A stretch of 64,000 nt of DNA. Source: Gymnogyps californianus. Taxonomy: Eukaryota; Chordata; Aves; Accipitriformes; Cathartidae. The notes beneath the pieces are model-generated. The model saw only the letters and a program-made list of their open reading frames with translations, did not search any database and was not told the DNA's origin. Location of the stretch: NCBI RefSeq assembly GCF_018139145.2, contig NC_059478.1:12321001-12385000 (forward strand). The letters are read 5' to 3'. Below, piece by piece: positions 35,401 through 46,200 of the stretch (positions are counted from its first letter, which is position 1; every line of letters starts with the position of its first letter). Position numbers and translations under genes: made by a program.

Positions 35401-35740
35401 GTTTATCTGATAGCACATAATAAAAGGCAGGCTTATCTTTTATAGCCTCACCGTATCCCATTACAAATTAAACTAGGTCACAGTTCCGATTTTTATTTAA
35501 AAAACAGTAAAAAAAAGTGTGGCTTACCTCAACCTGTTCTACCTTATTTCTTCTGGGGTTTCAACAGGCTAGTCTTGTGCTTTATTTGCCTATGTAAGCT
35601 GCTAGAAACAACTTCAAAAGCAGCCACTGAAATAGACATTGCTCAAGAGAGTTGCTTTTCCATAACTGAAATTGTCTTAATTTCTGAATTCTGTTATAGT
35701 GATTTATAGAGGAAAGAGCAATGCAGAACAACATATCTAG
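23428..35740 (+). CDS. FNDC7: Fibronectin type III domain-containing protein 7; complete, 13 coding exons
   Basis: Predicted secreted protein of nine FN3 modules; molecular role poorly known. Coding exons: 23428-23490, 23951-23969, 25038-25295, 27138-27392, 28122-28382, 28891-29148, 30592-30846, 31554-31811, 32235-32489, 33422-33676, 34271-34531, 35139-35168, 35700-35740. They join in one frame of 822 codons plus TAG. Exon 1 gives a hydrophobic signal peptide (SLIFIGLLFNCL, about residues 8-19). Exons 3-11 each carry one FN3 module of 85-87 residues, all phase 1-1 and 255-261 bp, a pattern expected from exon duplication. Modules 4-9 add a cysteine set (C-x6/9-C-x6-C, many starting PCCP); modules 1-3 lack it. 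No transmembrane helix follows the array; the tail is short (GMVIYRGKSNAEQHI). Similar to human FNDC7 throughout. I recall that as about 730 residues, so module number should be compared. Confidence 0.95.
23951..23969 (+). CDS. FNDC7: FNDC7 coding exon 2, 19-bp microexon
   Basis: Encodes IFSANT plus one base (residues 22-27). Acceptor CCTTTTCAG, donor ACAG|GTAAAT. Needed to join exon 1 (phase 0) to exon 3 (phase 1). Confidence 0.8.
23970..25037 (+). other. FNDC7: FNDC7 intron 2
   Basis: AT-rich intron of 1.07 kb between the microexon and module 1, ending in a long T tract used as the polypyrimidine tract. No other feature seen. Confidence 0.8.
25038..25295 (+). CDS. FNDC7: FNDC7 coding exon 3, FN3 module 1
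   Basis: Residues 28-113, GFSMSIYDVTSRSIYLGWPK to ILAETQIMQST. Conserved FN3 Trp in LGWPK and Tyr in SLIPNTIYAIQAEA. Acceptor after a long T tract, CCTTTAG; donor ACAG|GTTAGT. No cysteine in the module. Confidence 0.94.
25296..27137 (+). other. FNDC7: FNDC7 intron 3
   Basis: 1.84 kb, AT-rich. Holds a CR1 3'-end fragment near 26.65 kb. No coding exon supported. Confidence 0.8.
26641..26702 (+). mobile_element. CR1 LINE 3'-end fragment
   Basis: CTGAGCAGGGGGTTGGATAA followed by GATGACTT and GGTCCCTTCCAAAC matches the typical end of CR1 retroposons, which are abundant in birds and reptiles. 5'-truncated and diverged; the terminal octamer repeat is degraded. Confidence 0.8.
27138..27392 (+). CDS. 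FNDC7: FNDC7 coding exon 4, FN3 module 2
   Basis: Residues 114-198, APDIPVIDRAYSKLSNSITV to SPFRKAKT. Trp in VEWRAVPGA, Tyr in ATLYRITVRSI. Acceptor GTTTTAG, donor ACAG|GTGGAC. Confidence 0.94.
28122..28382 (+). CDS. FNDC7: FNDC7 coding exon 5, FN3 module 3
   Basis: Residues 199-285, VLAAPVLSVSSPSCDSIAVS to YNQRT. Contains GTLYTIKAYAWNVNG. Acceptor CTCAACAG, donor ACAA|GTAAGA. Confidence 0.94.
28891..29148 (+). CDS. FNDC7: FNDC7 coding exon 6, FN3 module 4
   Basis: Residues 286-371, SPKAPADVQVAFNSGALRAI to AVSLKT. First module with the cysteine set (KCNTSSASCMVPSLQCGSEY). Acceptor TACCGTAG, donor ACTA|GTATGT. Adjoining frames do not show it as a long ORF because no ATG is suitably placed. 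Confidence 0.93.
29149..30591 (+). other. FNDC7: FNDC7 intron 6
   Basis: 1.44 kb intron between modules 4 and 5. No gene, RNA or clear repeat recognised; ends in a T-rich polypyrimidine tract. Confidence 0.75.
30592..30846 (+). CDS. FNDC7: FNDC7 coding exon 7, FN3 module 5
   Basis: Residues 372-456, IPCAPVNISIEEDEPGHLLV to DVFNYTT. Cysteines in HCNTSYTQCHFQSDCGF. Acceptor TTTTTCAG, donor ACTG|GTAAGT. Confidence 0.95.
31436..31811. promoter_or_regulatory. Orphan intragenic CpG island over FNDC7 exon 8
   Basis: CpG density rises from about 31,436 (GCGACTGAAG, GAAGCGCAT, CTTCGGTTTCG) and stays high through the end of exon 8, then stops. Surrounding sequence is AT-rich and CpG-poor. It could mark an internal promoter, or be coding sequence raised by GC-biased conversion; regulatory use is inference. 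Confidence 0.5.
31554..31811 (+). CDS. FNDC7: FNDC7 coding exon 8, FN3 module 6, CpG-dense
   Basis: Residues 457-542, APCCPSGFRAVFVSSETVRV to SQNVAT, with LCNDTATACTLSALRCDTQY. Acceptor TGTTCCCAG, donor ACAG|GTATTG. I count about 28 CpG in 258 bp, unlike the AT-rich exons on both sides. A glycine run (AAGGGGAV) sits in the middle of the module. Confidence 0.93.
32235..32489 (+). CDS. FNDC7: FNDC7 coding exon 9, FN3 module 7
   Basis: Residues 543-627, APCSPEIKNISKEALSVISV to YSVPLET. Cysteines in HCTSSGNSCTLFNLPCGSAF. Acceptor ATTGCAG, donor ACAG|GTATGT. Confidence 0.94.
33422..33676 (+). CDS. FNDC7: FNDC7 coding exon 10, FN3 module 8
   Basis: Residues 628-712, APCCPNDLILTPVTQSVTNI to YQGYSS. 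Cysteines in KCHTLQNYCLLGCITCGTNY. Acceptor CTTTTTAAG, donor TCCA|GTATGT. Confidence 0.94.
33866..33896 (+). repeat. Perfect 11-bp inverted repeat (hairpin) in FNDC7 intron 10
   Basis: ATCAGGTGGCT, a 9-base spacer ATATAAAGA, then AGCCACCTGAT. Both arms carry a CAGGTG/CACCTG E-box. Confidence 0.9.
34271..34531 (+). CDS. FNDC7: FNDC7 coding exon 11, FN3 module 9
   Basis: Residues 713-799, SACCPSRVKLYRLGNNSIRV to LTFCPKKIYS. Cysteines in FTCTPSSGLSHCDITAIPCG. Acceptor TTATTAG, donor TCAG|GTAAAA. Confidence 0.95.
35139..35168 (+). CDS. FNDC7: FNDC7 coding exon 12 (30 bp)
   Basis: Residues 800-809, VTCSGSSVGM once the split codon is joined. Acceptor CATTTCAG, donor ATGG|GTAAGA. Agrees with the remembered C-terminus of mammalian FNDC7. 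Confidence 0.85.
35700..35740 (+). CDS. FNDC7: FNDC7 coding exon 13, C-terminus and stop
   Basis: Residues 810-822, VIYRGKSNAEQHI, then TAG at 35738-35740. Acceptor CTGTTATAG. No membrane anchor. Confidence 0.88.
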
Positions 35741-35968
35741 ATGAAAATTCTGGTTCACATAAGGAGGTAAGTTATAAGATTCGTAATTCAGATTAGGATG
35801 TATTAATCAAACTTTTCCTGCTGCTTAAATCTTTGGGACTGGAGGGATAAGCTTCACCAGTCCTGTATATCCTAAATATAACCGGTTTGTTAAAATCCAT
35901 ATTTACCTCAGAAACCTTATGTTGTCTACTCCTACTATCAATACTGATTTGTCCTCTCCTCCACTTAA

Positions 35969-35974
35969 AATAAA
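35969..35974 (+). terminator. Candidate FNDC7 polyadenylation signal
   Basis: AATAAA about 230 bases after the FNDC7 stop. Another AATAAA lies at 36598-36603. Which is used cannot be told from sequence. Confidence 0.45.
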
Positions 35975-38900
35975 ACCCTCTTTCACTTCATTAAGCCTTT
36001 TCTAGTACTATCCTATAGTTCCTCAGAAAAGCCCTCAACATCCAAACAGATCAAGATACTCTTCAACACTCATTTGCTTTCTCTGTCTGCTAGCTAAAAT
36101 TGCTCATTCTCCAACAAAAGTGCTGGTGTTCTGGACTATTTACTGCCCTTGTCTCAAAAGGATGGCAAGAAGTCACTGCTGACTTTTTTTTCCCCCTCAA
36201 GGTTGATCATCTCCTCTTTGCTGCTGTTCTCCTACAGCTATCCTGGATGTTAAGGTTGTTGATAACACCATTCTCCCTAAATGCTCTTCTCAGTCTTTCT
36301 TTCCCTGAAGCTGGAAGGATGACATCTGTGCTTAACGGCAACAGTCACAGCCGCTTGAGGACTGGGAGGAGGGAAGCTGAACAGCTAGCCATATCTGAGA
36401 TCTAATCCAGGACATCAAATTTGAGCCCCAACTGATGAGATAATTTTTAAAATGCAGATGGACACTGATAGAGATCTCCGTAATCTTGAACTGTAATTTT
36501 CCCTGTAAAGCAATCAGTTTTAAAAGCTCTTCCAAGACAGTTATTAATCAGCAGGTGTGTTCTAGACCTAATGTATCAATGAAATAGTAAAGGCTGAAAT
36601 AAAGAATAAGAGAGTGAAATTTAACTCCTTAAAAAAAAAGCAGCAGTTTAGGTGCACTCAATTAAAAGTAGCTTGAGGCTTAATCAAGTATTCTAAGGCT
36701 ATTTCATTTTAATTTAAATTTCAAAAAAAGTTTCTTCCTTTACAATTTTGAGAGGTGACTCATGAGGGTAAACATAATGTCCTCTTCACATCAGCTGACT
36801 TGTTTTGCTTTGTGGCTAATGAAGAACTGACAGTTATTACCAAAATTTTAATTTCCCATTTTTCAGAAAAGGCAGAACCTTTTCTCATACTCCACAGTGG
36901 TTACTTTTTCAGCCAACATAGAAAGCAAAGTTCAAGTTTAGGGGTTCTACATACACATAGAAAGTAAAACAATTACTCAAAGATATCTTACAACAACAGT
37001 CTTCAGAAGCTTATGTATAAAGGTTACCAAAGGCAACAGGGTTTTTAACACTATTTTCAGCTTATAAAAATAGACACCATGCATTCTGAAAGTTTCCTTT
37101 CTTCACAGAACATGGTTGTACTGGGTATCTCAGTCACTACTTCCGATCACTTGCACAAAATAATCTCATGGGACTCTCACTCTTCAGTAAATTGATTGTA
37201 GATGGCCCAAGAATTACATGTTGCTTCTTAGAACATCATCTGCATTTATTCACTGTCAAACAAGTCTTTCTTTAGGAAACATTAGTTAAAATTGCCCTGG
37301 ATTACTTAATTAAAAGTTGGGTTTATTTCTCATTTAATTTGGAAAAAAAAAATTAAGAATGTAAAAATAAGTATTGTTCACAACTTTCTTCCTTGAGGGT
37401 TTTATTTAAATATTTTTCCTTTGCAGTCATCATTGTCAAACACCGTCACCAAAGCCTAAGTGTTTAACCAGGTGGCTATTAACTGGATTTTCAGAGGTCT
37501 AAAGCAATCAGTTTCTTTTGGAATCAAATTGAAGCCACAGCTTTCTTATTTTCATATAAACAATTCTGATATTTCTGTGCTCTAACAGTAACTCTAATGT
37601 ATTTTAAGCAATTATAAACTGTTGGTGTATTTTTTCTCCATTCTTCCTGGCATATAGACATTGACATCTCAAAATTACACACTACAACCTTGACAATGCT
37701 GTAGGACTATTTTCATCAGCTCCTCTCATTTTCATGATTGAAAATGAGAAGTGTAATTCTAACAGAACATACTATTTGCATGTCTGTTTAAAAAAAAAAA
37801 AAAAAAGACAAAGCAAAAAGCTGAAGAGGGGTCAAGATTCCAAGAAAAACCACACTGATTCAGCTCAAAAAAAGCAGTTAGAAGATGTAGACAATTTACC
37901 AAAACAGGGAGGAAAAGCAACACAACCAAACTGAGCCAGATCCACACCTCCTACTGTTGCCGTGTATATGTTGCAGGCATTGTTACTCAGACATTAGACA
38001 TTGTCTAATAATAAGTAACACTGCTGATATGTGAAGCATCAGTGGCACTCACAGAGATGATTAAAAAACTTTAGTGGGGGTTAGTTTCAGGTTCTCTCCA
38101 GATTGAGGCAAATGCTTTTTTTGGGTCACGCTGACTTGTTTTAAGATCACAGGAAAGGACAATTGGATGTAGTGTTTTCATAGACTTAGTTTCTATACCA
38201 TCTACTACTATGAAGCTCTGGTCTCCATGAAGCAAAAAAGCAACCAACCAAAAAAACCCAAATAAACCCCAAAATAACAAAAAAAAACAAAACCCAAGCA
38301 ACCCAACCCCACAAACCTCTTAAAAGAAGAAAAACTTGAGAATCAAGTCCTGTTGAAGACCCAGAGATAGGCAGCATATTGGTATGCTAAGTAAAATGAA
38401 TGCTTTCAGAACAATATTTGTGAAATGGCTTATACTAACAAATTAGGTGATTAAAAACACCTAGGTTATTTCATGATAGATGCCTTCATTAATGCTTACT
38501 TAAAAAATTTCAATTGAATAATTTAAAAGATGTATTAATTGCAATTATACAAAGATGAACACTTGCAAAAAAATCTGTACGTATTGTTCCACATACAAAT
38601 TATTTGTAATTGTATTTGACACAGAAGTAATAGCTCACAACTTACTTAGGCTGCTTTCAGTCCAGTACAGAAACTGGCAAAAATCCATCCTTCAGTTGGT
38701 TTCAGATTTGAGCCAAAATTGCTGAGATTTAAGAAGTGTTCTCCCACATCCAACTATTGTTGGGGAAGAGAATTAAAAAAAAAAGAAAAAAGAGAAAAAA
38801 AAAAAAAGACCTACAATGGCAACTACATTGCAAACCTCAAGAGTGGCATTTAAATGCTGTTTTACCCTGCTTAACAGCTGGTGGACGTCTTCTATAGGTG

Positions 38901-40505
38901 AAGTTATGTGTACTTCATAGCAGCGCAGAAAGGGCTCAAACATCTACCAAAGCCAGTAAATGGCTTTCATCTAATTCTTTCAGGTTCCCCTTAAGAGATC
39001 CTGGCTATTTGTATACTTTGAGTCAGTACAGTAATATTCAGCTGTAAATACTAGAAGTATGAGCTCATTCACGTTTCTTCATCAACATATAAATGAAAGT
39101 ATAAAAAACATGGGTATGCATGGTGTACTAAGTACGCCCCAACGTAATCGGATAAATTGCTCTGCCATTCAAGTTACCTTTTTCAATACAAATAATCAAA
39201 ATACCACTCCTGTTATGTTTAAAAGTCAGATACATGCAAGTCCTTTTGTACTGACACTAATTACCTGCATAGTTATGTGGCAGCAGGTAGATGTCAATCT
39301 CTGGGACCAAAGCCTTGACCCTGCCTTAAAATAAAAGAATGCTGGTTTGCTACTTCCTAAGATCTGAAATACTGTTCAATTAATTGAGTAGTATCTTCAA
39401 AAGAAAAAAAAGTAAAAACAAAGTAGAGGTGTATTTCTCAAATTAGTATTATTGGTCCAGATAAGTACTTATCATTGGAGCCACAGGAAATCTCAAAGAC
39501 AAATTAGGCTTCAAGAGGAATGACTATCCAAGCTAGGTAACTACGGACACGTGGCATACTGTGGAAACTTCAGGTTCATAGTGCCTGGTTTGTCACGCTT
39601 TTACTCCAAGAACTGAAGAGTAACTGCACAGACTCTGTCAGACAGAAGCTCTGCAACCATGCCTCCTGGGAAAACTCTCACAATATCTCCAATTAAAATT
39701 GGCAGAAATTTTCTTCTAATGACCCTGAGCCAAACGCCCACTGCAACTGCACTGCTAGCAACTGCATCAGACCAGTCAGCACTGGAGACTCCACTGACCT
39801 CACTGTTTCTGATCAGAGCTGCTTTGTAGTTCTGTGGATCTGTTCCTTCTGGTTTCAAGGAAGATCACATGAAATAAAATGGCATAAGAAAGACAAAAAG
39901 GAATTAGAGTCCCTGGATCCAAACCCAAGAGCTGCAAGATACTAAATCCCAATGATAACTTAAGACAGGTGTCTTGGTTTAAATCGTTTTCATGGGTCTT
40001 GGTCAGTCATGAATATTGTGCTATTCGTTACACTGCTAGCTCAAGTACATGATGTGGATCAAATTAAATCCAAAAGTCAGAAAGGACTATTTCTTGAAAA
40101 ATAAAAGCAAAGTCCTCAAATTACTGCACTTGTTAGAGATAATGGCACGGGCTAGTCTTTGCACAAGCTGTATCAAAATCTTCACTATCTTCATTGTAAT
40201 AAGGTGGTCCTCTCCACTTTCAGGTCAAAGATTGTTTCTCAAATACCTGGATTTTGCCTGCAAATAAACCATTCTTTCACCGTATTTCCCAACAATGGCA
40301 GTGGAGGAGGAGCCCAGAAGGAACAATTGGAAATCAGTAATCCATTTTTCCCTGACAGAACACTGGCCTTGCAGCCTCTCTGCCCAAGAATATACTTGTT
40401 TCAGAAACTCATAGGCTGAAGGTTAAAAACTAACAAGGCCAAAAGAAGCCTTCTAGTGGCAAATAAGGTAAATTAAAGTTGTCCTCATTGTTTTGACAGA
40501 ATCCA

Positions 40506-40527
40506 TGCAGTCTGCTGGCAGACTGCA
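40506..40527. repeat. Palindrome with 10-bp arms
   Basis: TGCAGTCTGC, two bases TG, then GCAGACTGCA, a perfect inverted repeat. No neighbouring feature explains it. Confidence 0.85.
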
Positions 40528-42075
40528 AAGACAGTTCTAAATCTACTAGCCAGGGTCTCTCTTAAATGGCCAATACAGTTTTTCTCCTCCCATATTAAAT
40601 GAGAGCTCAGTATTTTAGTTTTACACTGCAATGGAATGAACTTGTTGAAGCTTAAACTTTGTTTCAAGCTCCAATTTAAAATCGGGTAACAAAAATGTAC
40701 GCAGACAATACCTGAACAACCTCAGTATTAACAGATGTCCGAATACTAAGGATCACAGTGACAAAGGAAAGACTAACAATTCAGAAAACAATAAATAAGA
40801 GCAGGGAGGAAGAAAAAACTGAGTTTGTTATTTTTGCTTCTTTGAATACTATGGAATGAAGTGTGTTGTTAGAAATTGAAGCAGTTTGTTTTCTCCTAGA
40901 GGTTTAAAAAAAAAATCCTAATATTTAAATATCATGCCTAGATGACTTGCATCACACAGAAGCAAAAAAGGCACAAAATTTATTTCTACCTTCAGGTCAC
41001 TTCATGATCATGAATGAGTCACACAATGTTCTTCCTATTTTTGGGCTGCTGCATTTCTTTGTTAGCTACATCTTCCTTTTAAGGTACTTATTACATAAAA
41101 TCCTTATTCATGCAAAGTGTCACTTAGTCTGAAAATGAAACGTCAAGGAACCCAAACACTCTTCAACTGGCAATGAACATGCAGGGAAAAGCTGACACCC
41201 AATACAAAGGAATTAATTGAGAGTTTATTCCAGATGGTTCTCCTCACTTAGTATACAAGTCATCAGAATAATCTATCAATAGACTTGGACTTCAAATGAT
41301 TTTTTTCTATAATGCATTTTGGTTTTTGCTTCTAACAACCTGTTTAAAAAAAAAAATCTGCCAGATGAAATGTTCAGCACAAACTGCAATCCTTACTATT
41401 TGTAGAAAATATGACTTAAAAAAGGACACTATCAAGTAATTCTTATTTTAAATGTTTACACTTATAAAAATGCTTTGGAAGCTTGAAACTGAAATCCTTT
41501 GTAATAATTTTCTTCTTCCTACCTCCCTCTTCCCATCTTAAATGCCTTTATTAGCCCAGGATTATGATAAATGAGAGTGCAGCTGCTGATTAAAAACATT
41601 AAAAGACCACAAATGGATAAATGTGTTTAAAAAAAAAAAGAAAAGAGGCTTATATGGATTTTTTTTTCAAACAAATAAAACGCGTAGATGGCTACGGTAC
41701 TCATCCGTCAACCTTTACAGTGTCCGCTTGAGGTAGCCTTTCTAAAGAATTACTAAACAAGCCCCAACATAATCTAAATCTTTGCATCAAAACCACTATC
41801 TCCTTGAAAGTCCACTCTCAATTTAACACCAGTGGTGATCAACAACATAATACATTTTAAAAGCTTTTGAAAAAACAGCAGGTACAGTGGACATAAACGT
41901 TAGTTCTAAATCTGCAGCCCTCAATGTACATTGTATGCTCATAAATATCTCAGCTATAATACACATTCCAGATCCATCCCTAAAAGCCATACTATTATGT
42001 AAAGCACAGCCATGCTAACTTCAGGATACAAACCATGATTCCACGTCTACAAAATGCAAGTAGAATTAGTGGCAG

Positions 42076-42081
42076 TTTATT
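42076..42081 (-). terminator. Candidate PRPF38B polyadenylation signal
   Basis: TTTATT on the plus strand, so AATAAA in the PRPF38B transcript, about 345 bases after the stop. Further AATAAA copies occur at 41547-41552 and 41224-41229, so a longer 3' UTR is equally possible. Confidence 0.4.
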
Positions 42082-42424
42082 GCCTCATACAAATTTAACC
42101 AACATGGCAACCATGCCAAAGGAATTAAAACATTTTCAGGACATATGTACAGACTGTACATTTCAGAAACATCTGAACAATAAAAATGCAAGAACAATCT
42201 CTGCATTACGAATTAAACTAAACAAATGGTTTGAAACCGTCAATGCATTGAATGGGTTTACAAAGGCACTTCCCTACCCAAAATAGGAAATGACAATCTG
42301 CAGCCTAGAGAGAGGTTGGAGAAGAGTGCTCATCAACTACTGCACAATCTCAACTTTTAAGAAAAAATAAGCAGGATTTAATCAAACATTTATAGGATTC
42401 AATGTGATCCACTTCTGAAAGAGT

Positions 42425-43277
42425 TCACACAGTCTCATCTTTGTTTTTATGTTGCTTTTCTTGGCTCTCTCGCTCCGTACTTTGGCTCCTTCGACGATCG
42501 TGTTTGTCTGAATGGTCCTTGCTATCACTGTGATCATGTTTGTGGGAACGTTCTTTGCTTCTGCTACGCTTTCTAGATTTTTCTTTGCTGGGACTCTGGT
42601 CTCGTTTTCTGGACTTCTCAACACTATCTGTTCTTCCTCTGCTTCTGCTTCTACTTCGTTTATTTGATTTCTCTTTACTTTCATTTTTATGTTTACTTGA
42701 CTTCTCTTTGCTCCTGCTTCTGCTGCGCTTACCTGTGTTCTTACTTCGGCTCCTACTCCTATGCCTTCTTTCCCGGCTTCGACTTCTACTATGTTTTCTC
42801 TCTTTTTTGGAATCCCTCTTGTCATCCCGGTGTTTCTTGTCATCCTTGTCATCCTTGTGTCTTCTCTCTTCTATATCACCCTTACTTTTCCTTTCTTTTG
42901 ATCTTTCTCTAGATCGATCTTTTTCCCTCTCACTACCTCTTTCCTTATCATAATCTCTCTCTTTTTTCCGGCTCCGTTCATTTTCTTTCTCTCGCTCCCT
43001 ATCCCTGTCTCTTCTATCTCCTTTCCTGTCACGACTTCGACTACGGCTTCTGTATCTGTCCCTGCTTCTGCTTCGCCTCCGTTCCAGTGCGCGATCAGTA
43101 CTTCGAGATCTCCGCCTTTCTTTTTCTCTCTCCTTAGCTTCACGTTCTAATCTCTGCCGTTCTCTTTCTCTTTCTAGTTCTCTATCAAAACTAGATGATC
43201 CGTGGCCTTCCCGATGATGACTTCTGCTTCTGGATCTTCTGGGAGACCTCCTGGGACTGATGGATCGTCTTGGAGAC
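42425..43277 (-). CDS. PRPF38B: PRPF38B coding exon 6, RS domain and stop
   Basis: Residues 264-547 and TGA at 42427-42425. Begins RSPRRSISPRRSPRRSRSRS, continues with Arg/Glu and Lys/Glu blocks and ends KQHKNKDETV as in mammals. Acceptor TTTTAAAAG. The opposite strand shows a leucine-rich ORF that is only a shadow of the RS codons. Confidence 0.95.
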
Positions 43278-46200
43278 CTTTTAAAATAAAAGATATTCAA
43301 TATGAAACACAGCCTTTTAAAGCTAAGGGTCCCTCTTTACTTTCCAATTTATACTTTACGTACACAGTCTATATTTAATCTTAAATACCAAATACTATCT
43401 GATTATTTTAATCCATTAGCATCCATAAACTGTTTTGCCTGTTGCCTTAAAACCTATCTCAGTGAAAAGACGACACGTTTCTCGTAGTAAGTAGTTCAAT
43501 ATTGAACTTTCAACATTCATTTTCAAAATAACGTGTATATGACCTTGAACGTCTACGTTCTGCATGCCGGTCTATTTCTTCCATTCCCTCCTTGCCATCT
43601 TTCTTGATTTTTCTAGGTCTGCTTTTAATTTGCTGGTCAATGGTTTTCTGGACTGGCACAGGAATTCTTGGAAACAACGTGGAAAACCATTCAAGCTTAG
43701 TGAGGAAGGAACGAAGCATCTCCCCGATGGTCATAACACAACCCCCACCTGCCTTCACATCCAGGTCCTACAAAATACAAGCAAAAAATATCCTAATGGT
43801 CAAAAATATTCTTTACTGATTTAAAAAAAAAATGCTGCTACATTACTGCCCTCTTGAAGTCTCATGATTATGAAAGTTTACTTGTCTCATATTCTAATAC
43901 ATTTCCTTAGAAAAATTCAAACTCTGCACCCTTTGGATTTAGCAGGACGTTACAGATAGGGAATGGGACTTAATATATATGCATGCAGGCACACACTAAT
44001 CCTGCAGCCATCTGGATGGTAAGGGACTGTCGATGAAGAGATTAACACGAAATCCCCTTACACAGTCTGGTTATATGGTATGATCTTGTATTTTATTTAA
44101 ATGCCACAAAGTTGAGAAGTCCTCTCAAACTACATTTAATACTCCATTTTGTGGATGTACAACTGCGTACCATCATACCCAACCCTGTGGCCTAAATCAT
44201 TTATGAACTACATCATTGCCTATCTAAAAATGATCATAGAAAAACCTCTAGTACAAAATGGCATCCTAACAGAATTGGAAGCAATAGCAAACCAACTGCC
44301 ATGAAGCAGTGAGGTTTCTAATTTAGAAATATGTAAAAAAATAAATAAATGAACAAATAATTGGAAACGCATAATCCATGATGACCATTGTCTCTGAAAA
44401 GGGTCATTACCGCATGAAGGCCTTCTTGCTATGCCCTCTCACAGCTCAGGACATGTTAGTCAGCTATTGTCAGTCCCAAACCTATAGTGCAAGCACACAA
44501 GGAAAGTGAGATTTGTTATCTAAACAGGAAGAGAAAATCTAAATGTAAAACTGCTTGCACTCACACACATTTAAGTGTTCAGATATACAGTTTTTCCAAA
44601 TATAATCGCTGCAGAGATCTAAAGAAGAAAAAAAGGAGTTAAACGTAGCACCTGGAGAGTACGTACAGTTAAACAAAATAAACATAAGAAGCATTTTGAA
44701 AAGTAACTCTGTATCCTGGGAAGTTTTTCACAGCAGCATGACAAAAGATGAACTGCTTCCACATATTTAAGAACTGGAGGAAAAAAAAAATCCTGTAGGT
44801 TTAAATAATTCCATATATATAAATTTGCTTCATCCTATTGAGCTTGACCAGGATTGGTAAGAAACTTAAGACAAGCAGCCCCAAGCACTTTTTCCTACAT
44901 AACACAAAGTTACTGAAAGCAGCTGGGAAAGAAACACCAATGCCAAAAGTATATTGGGAGATTTTAAACAACAACAGACAAATATATGCTGATAACCAAT
45001 ATCTGCAAGAACTGAAATGTATAAACTAAAAAAGCTGCTTTGAGTAATGAACCAGTTAAGACCTGCACAATGAATTGCACTTGTGATTGCTTTATTGTCC
45101 TGGGAATCAAGTTGTTTGTGGGACCCTGAAAATGAAGCCACCCCAATCCTCCTCATAAATTACAATGCAACATTGCAGAGAAGAGTTCATATTAACTAGC
45201 ACCACCTGGGGGAGAAGGAGGGTATCACAGCAATGCAATCAAGATTTAAATTGGTTTTGATTTTTGTTACAAACATACAGTAACACAGGTTTACCTGAAA
45301 TAACAGCTGTTTCCTTTGCACAGTGTTTTTGATACTTAGTATGAAAGAAGCTGTTTAAAATAAATACACTGCATTGCAGTCAGATACAGGTATAATTAAC
45401 ACTATTTCTAATACAAGTATTCGGACATTGTTTGCAACTACAACATTTGAAATTTCTTGAAGTAGATGCCTACTGTCACACTGAAGAGGGCAAGTGATCC
45501 TTCCTGTTCCATTCTTAAATCTAGGATGTAATTTAAAACCTGCTCAATAAATACAAATTGCAACAGTATGTAGCAAACTGTATATTCAACTTCATAGACC
45601 GAGAAACCTCACCCACCAGCTCCTACTCCGTTCCTCCAGACAGTAAATCAGGACTATGGTACCAAAGGTATTCTCCTATCTGACTGCATAATAATGCAGC
45701 CTCTTCACGGAACTTCTTCAGTTAGCAACTCATGCTTCTTTTTTTGCCCCGTTAGCAAAGACGTTAAGGTTACTAGAAACAATGCCACCTTATGTAGTGA
45801 TTAGGCTGTTTGTTTCTCCTCTGAAGAAATCCTGGGTTTAGTTATTCCAGGACATGAATAATAACCACAGAGATTTTTGGTAATATTTTTCAAGGTGAAT
45901 GTCGGTTTCTACTATATACTTCCCACTCTTCTATGTAAGCACCAATTCCCCCTGTCCCAGTAATAAATGCAAAATACAAATTTAGCACTCAGGACTTACT
46001 ATACCTTGCTTAAACATAATTCTTTTTCTAAAAACCGCACAGAAGCCGCACTCACACAGCCTGCTGTCTGCATGCTGATTTAATAAACCTGTTTCACATG
46101 GCTTTGTAATATTTGACACAGTAACATGCTACCTAATGGAAAATTCTGTTAAATCTTTGAAATCTAAGAAAAATGACCCAAGTCCCAGCTCAGACCTGCT

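Larger units (their letters stand above)
35741..42424. other. Tail-to-tail interval between FNDC7 and PRPF38B
   Basis: 6.7 kb holding both 3' UTRs. Contains candidate poly(A) signals on each strand, A-rich tracts near 37.79, 38.24-38.3 and 38.77-38.81 kb, and a palindrome at 40.51 kb. ORFs up to 101 codons are present, but none has recognisable protein similarity. Confidence 0.65.

Noticed and set aside
39601..39858. 85-codon minus-strand ORF with a fairly protein-like composition
   Set aside because: No recognised family and no supporting signals; a blastp/blastx search and a codon-conservation test would decide.
42540..42953. Leucine/serine-rich 137-codon plus-strand ORF that looks like membrane helices
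   Set aside because: It is the reverse complement of Arg/Ser and Arg/Glu codons of the PRPF38B RS exon.
43510..43543. Extra codons after PRPF38B exon 5
   Set aside because: Read-through of intron 5, not coding in the main transcript. Kept only as an intron-retention hypothesis.
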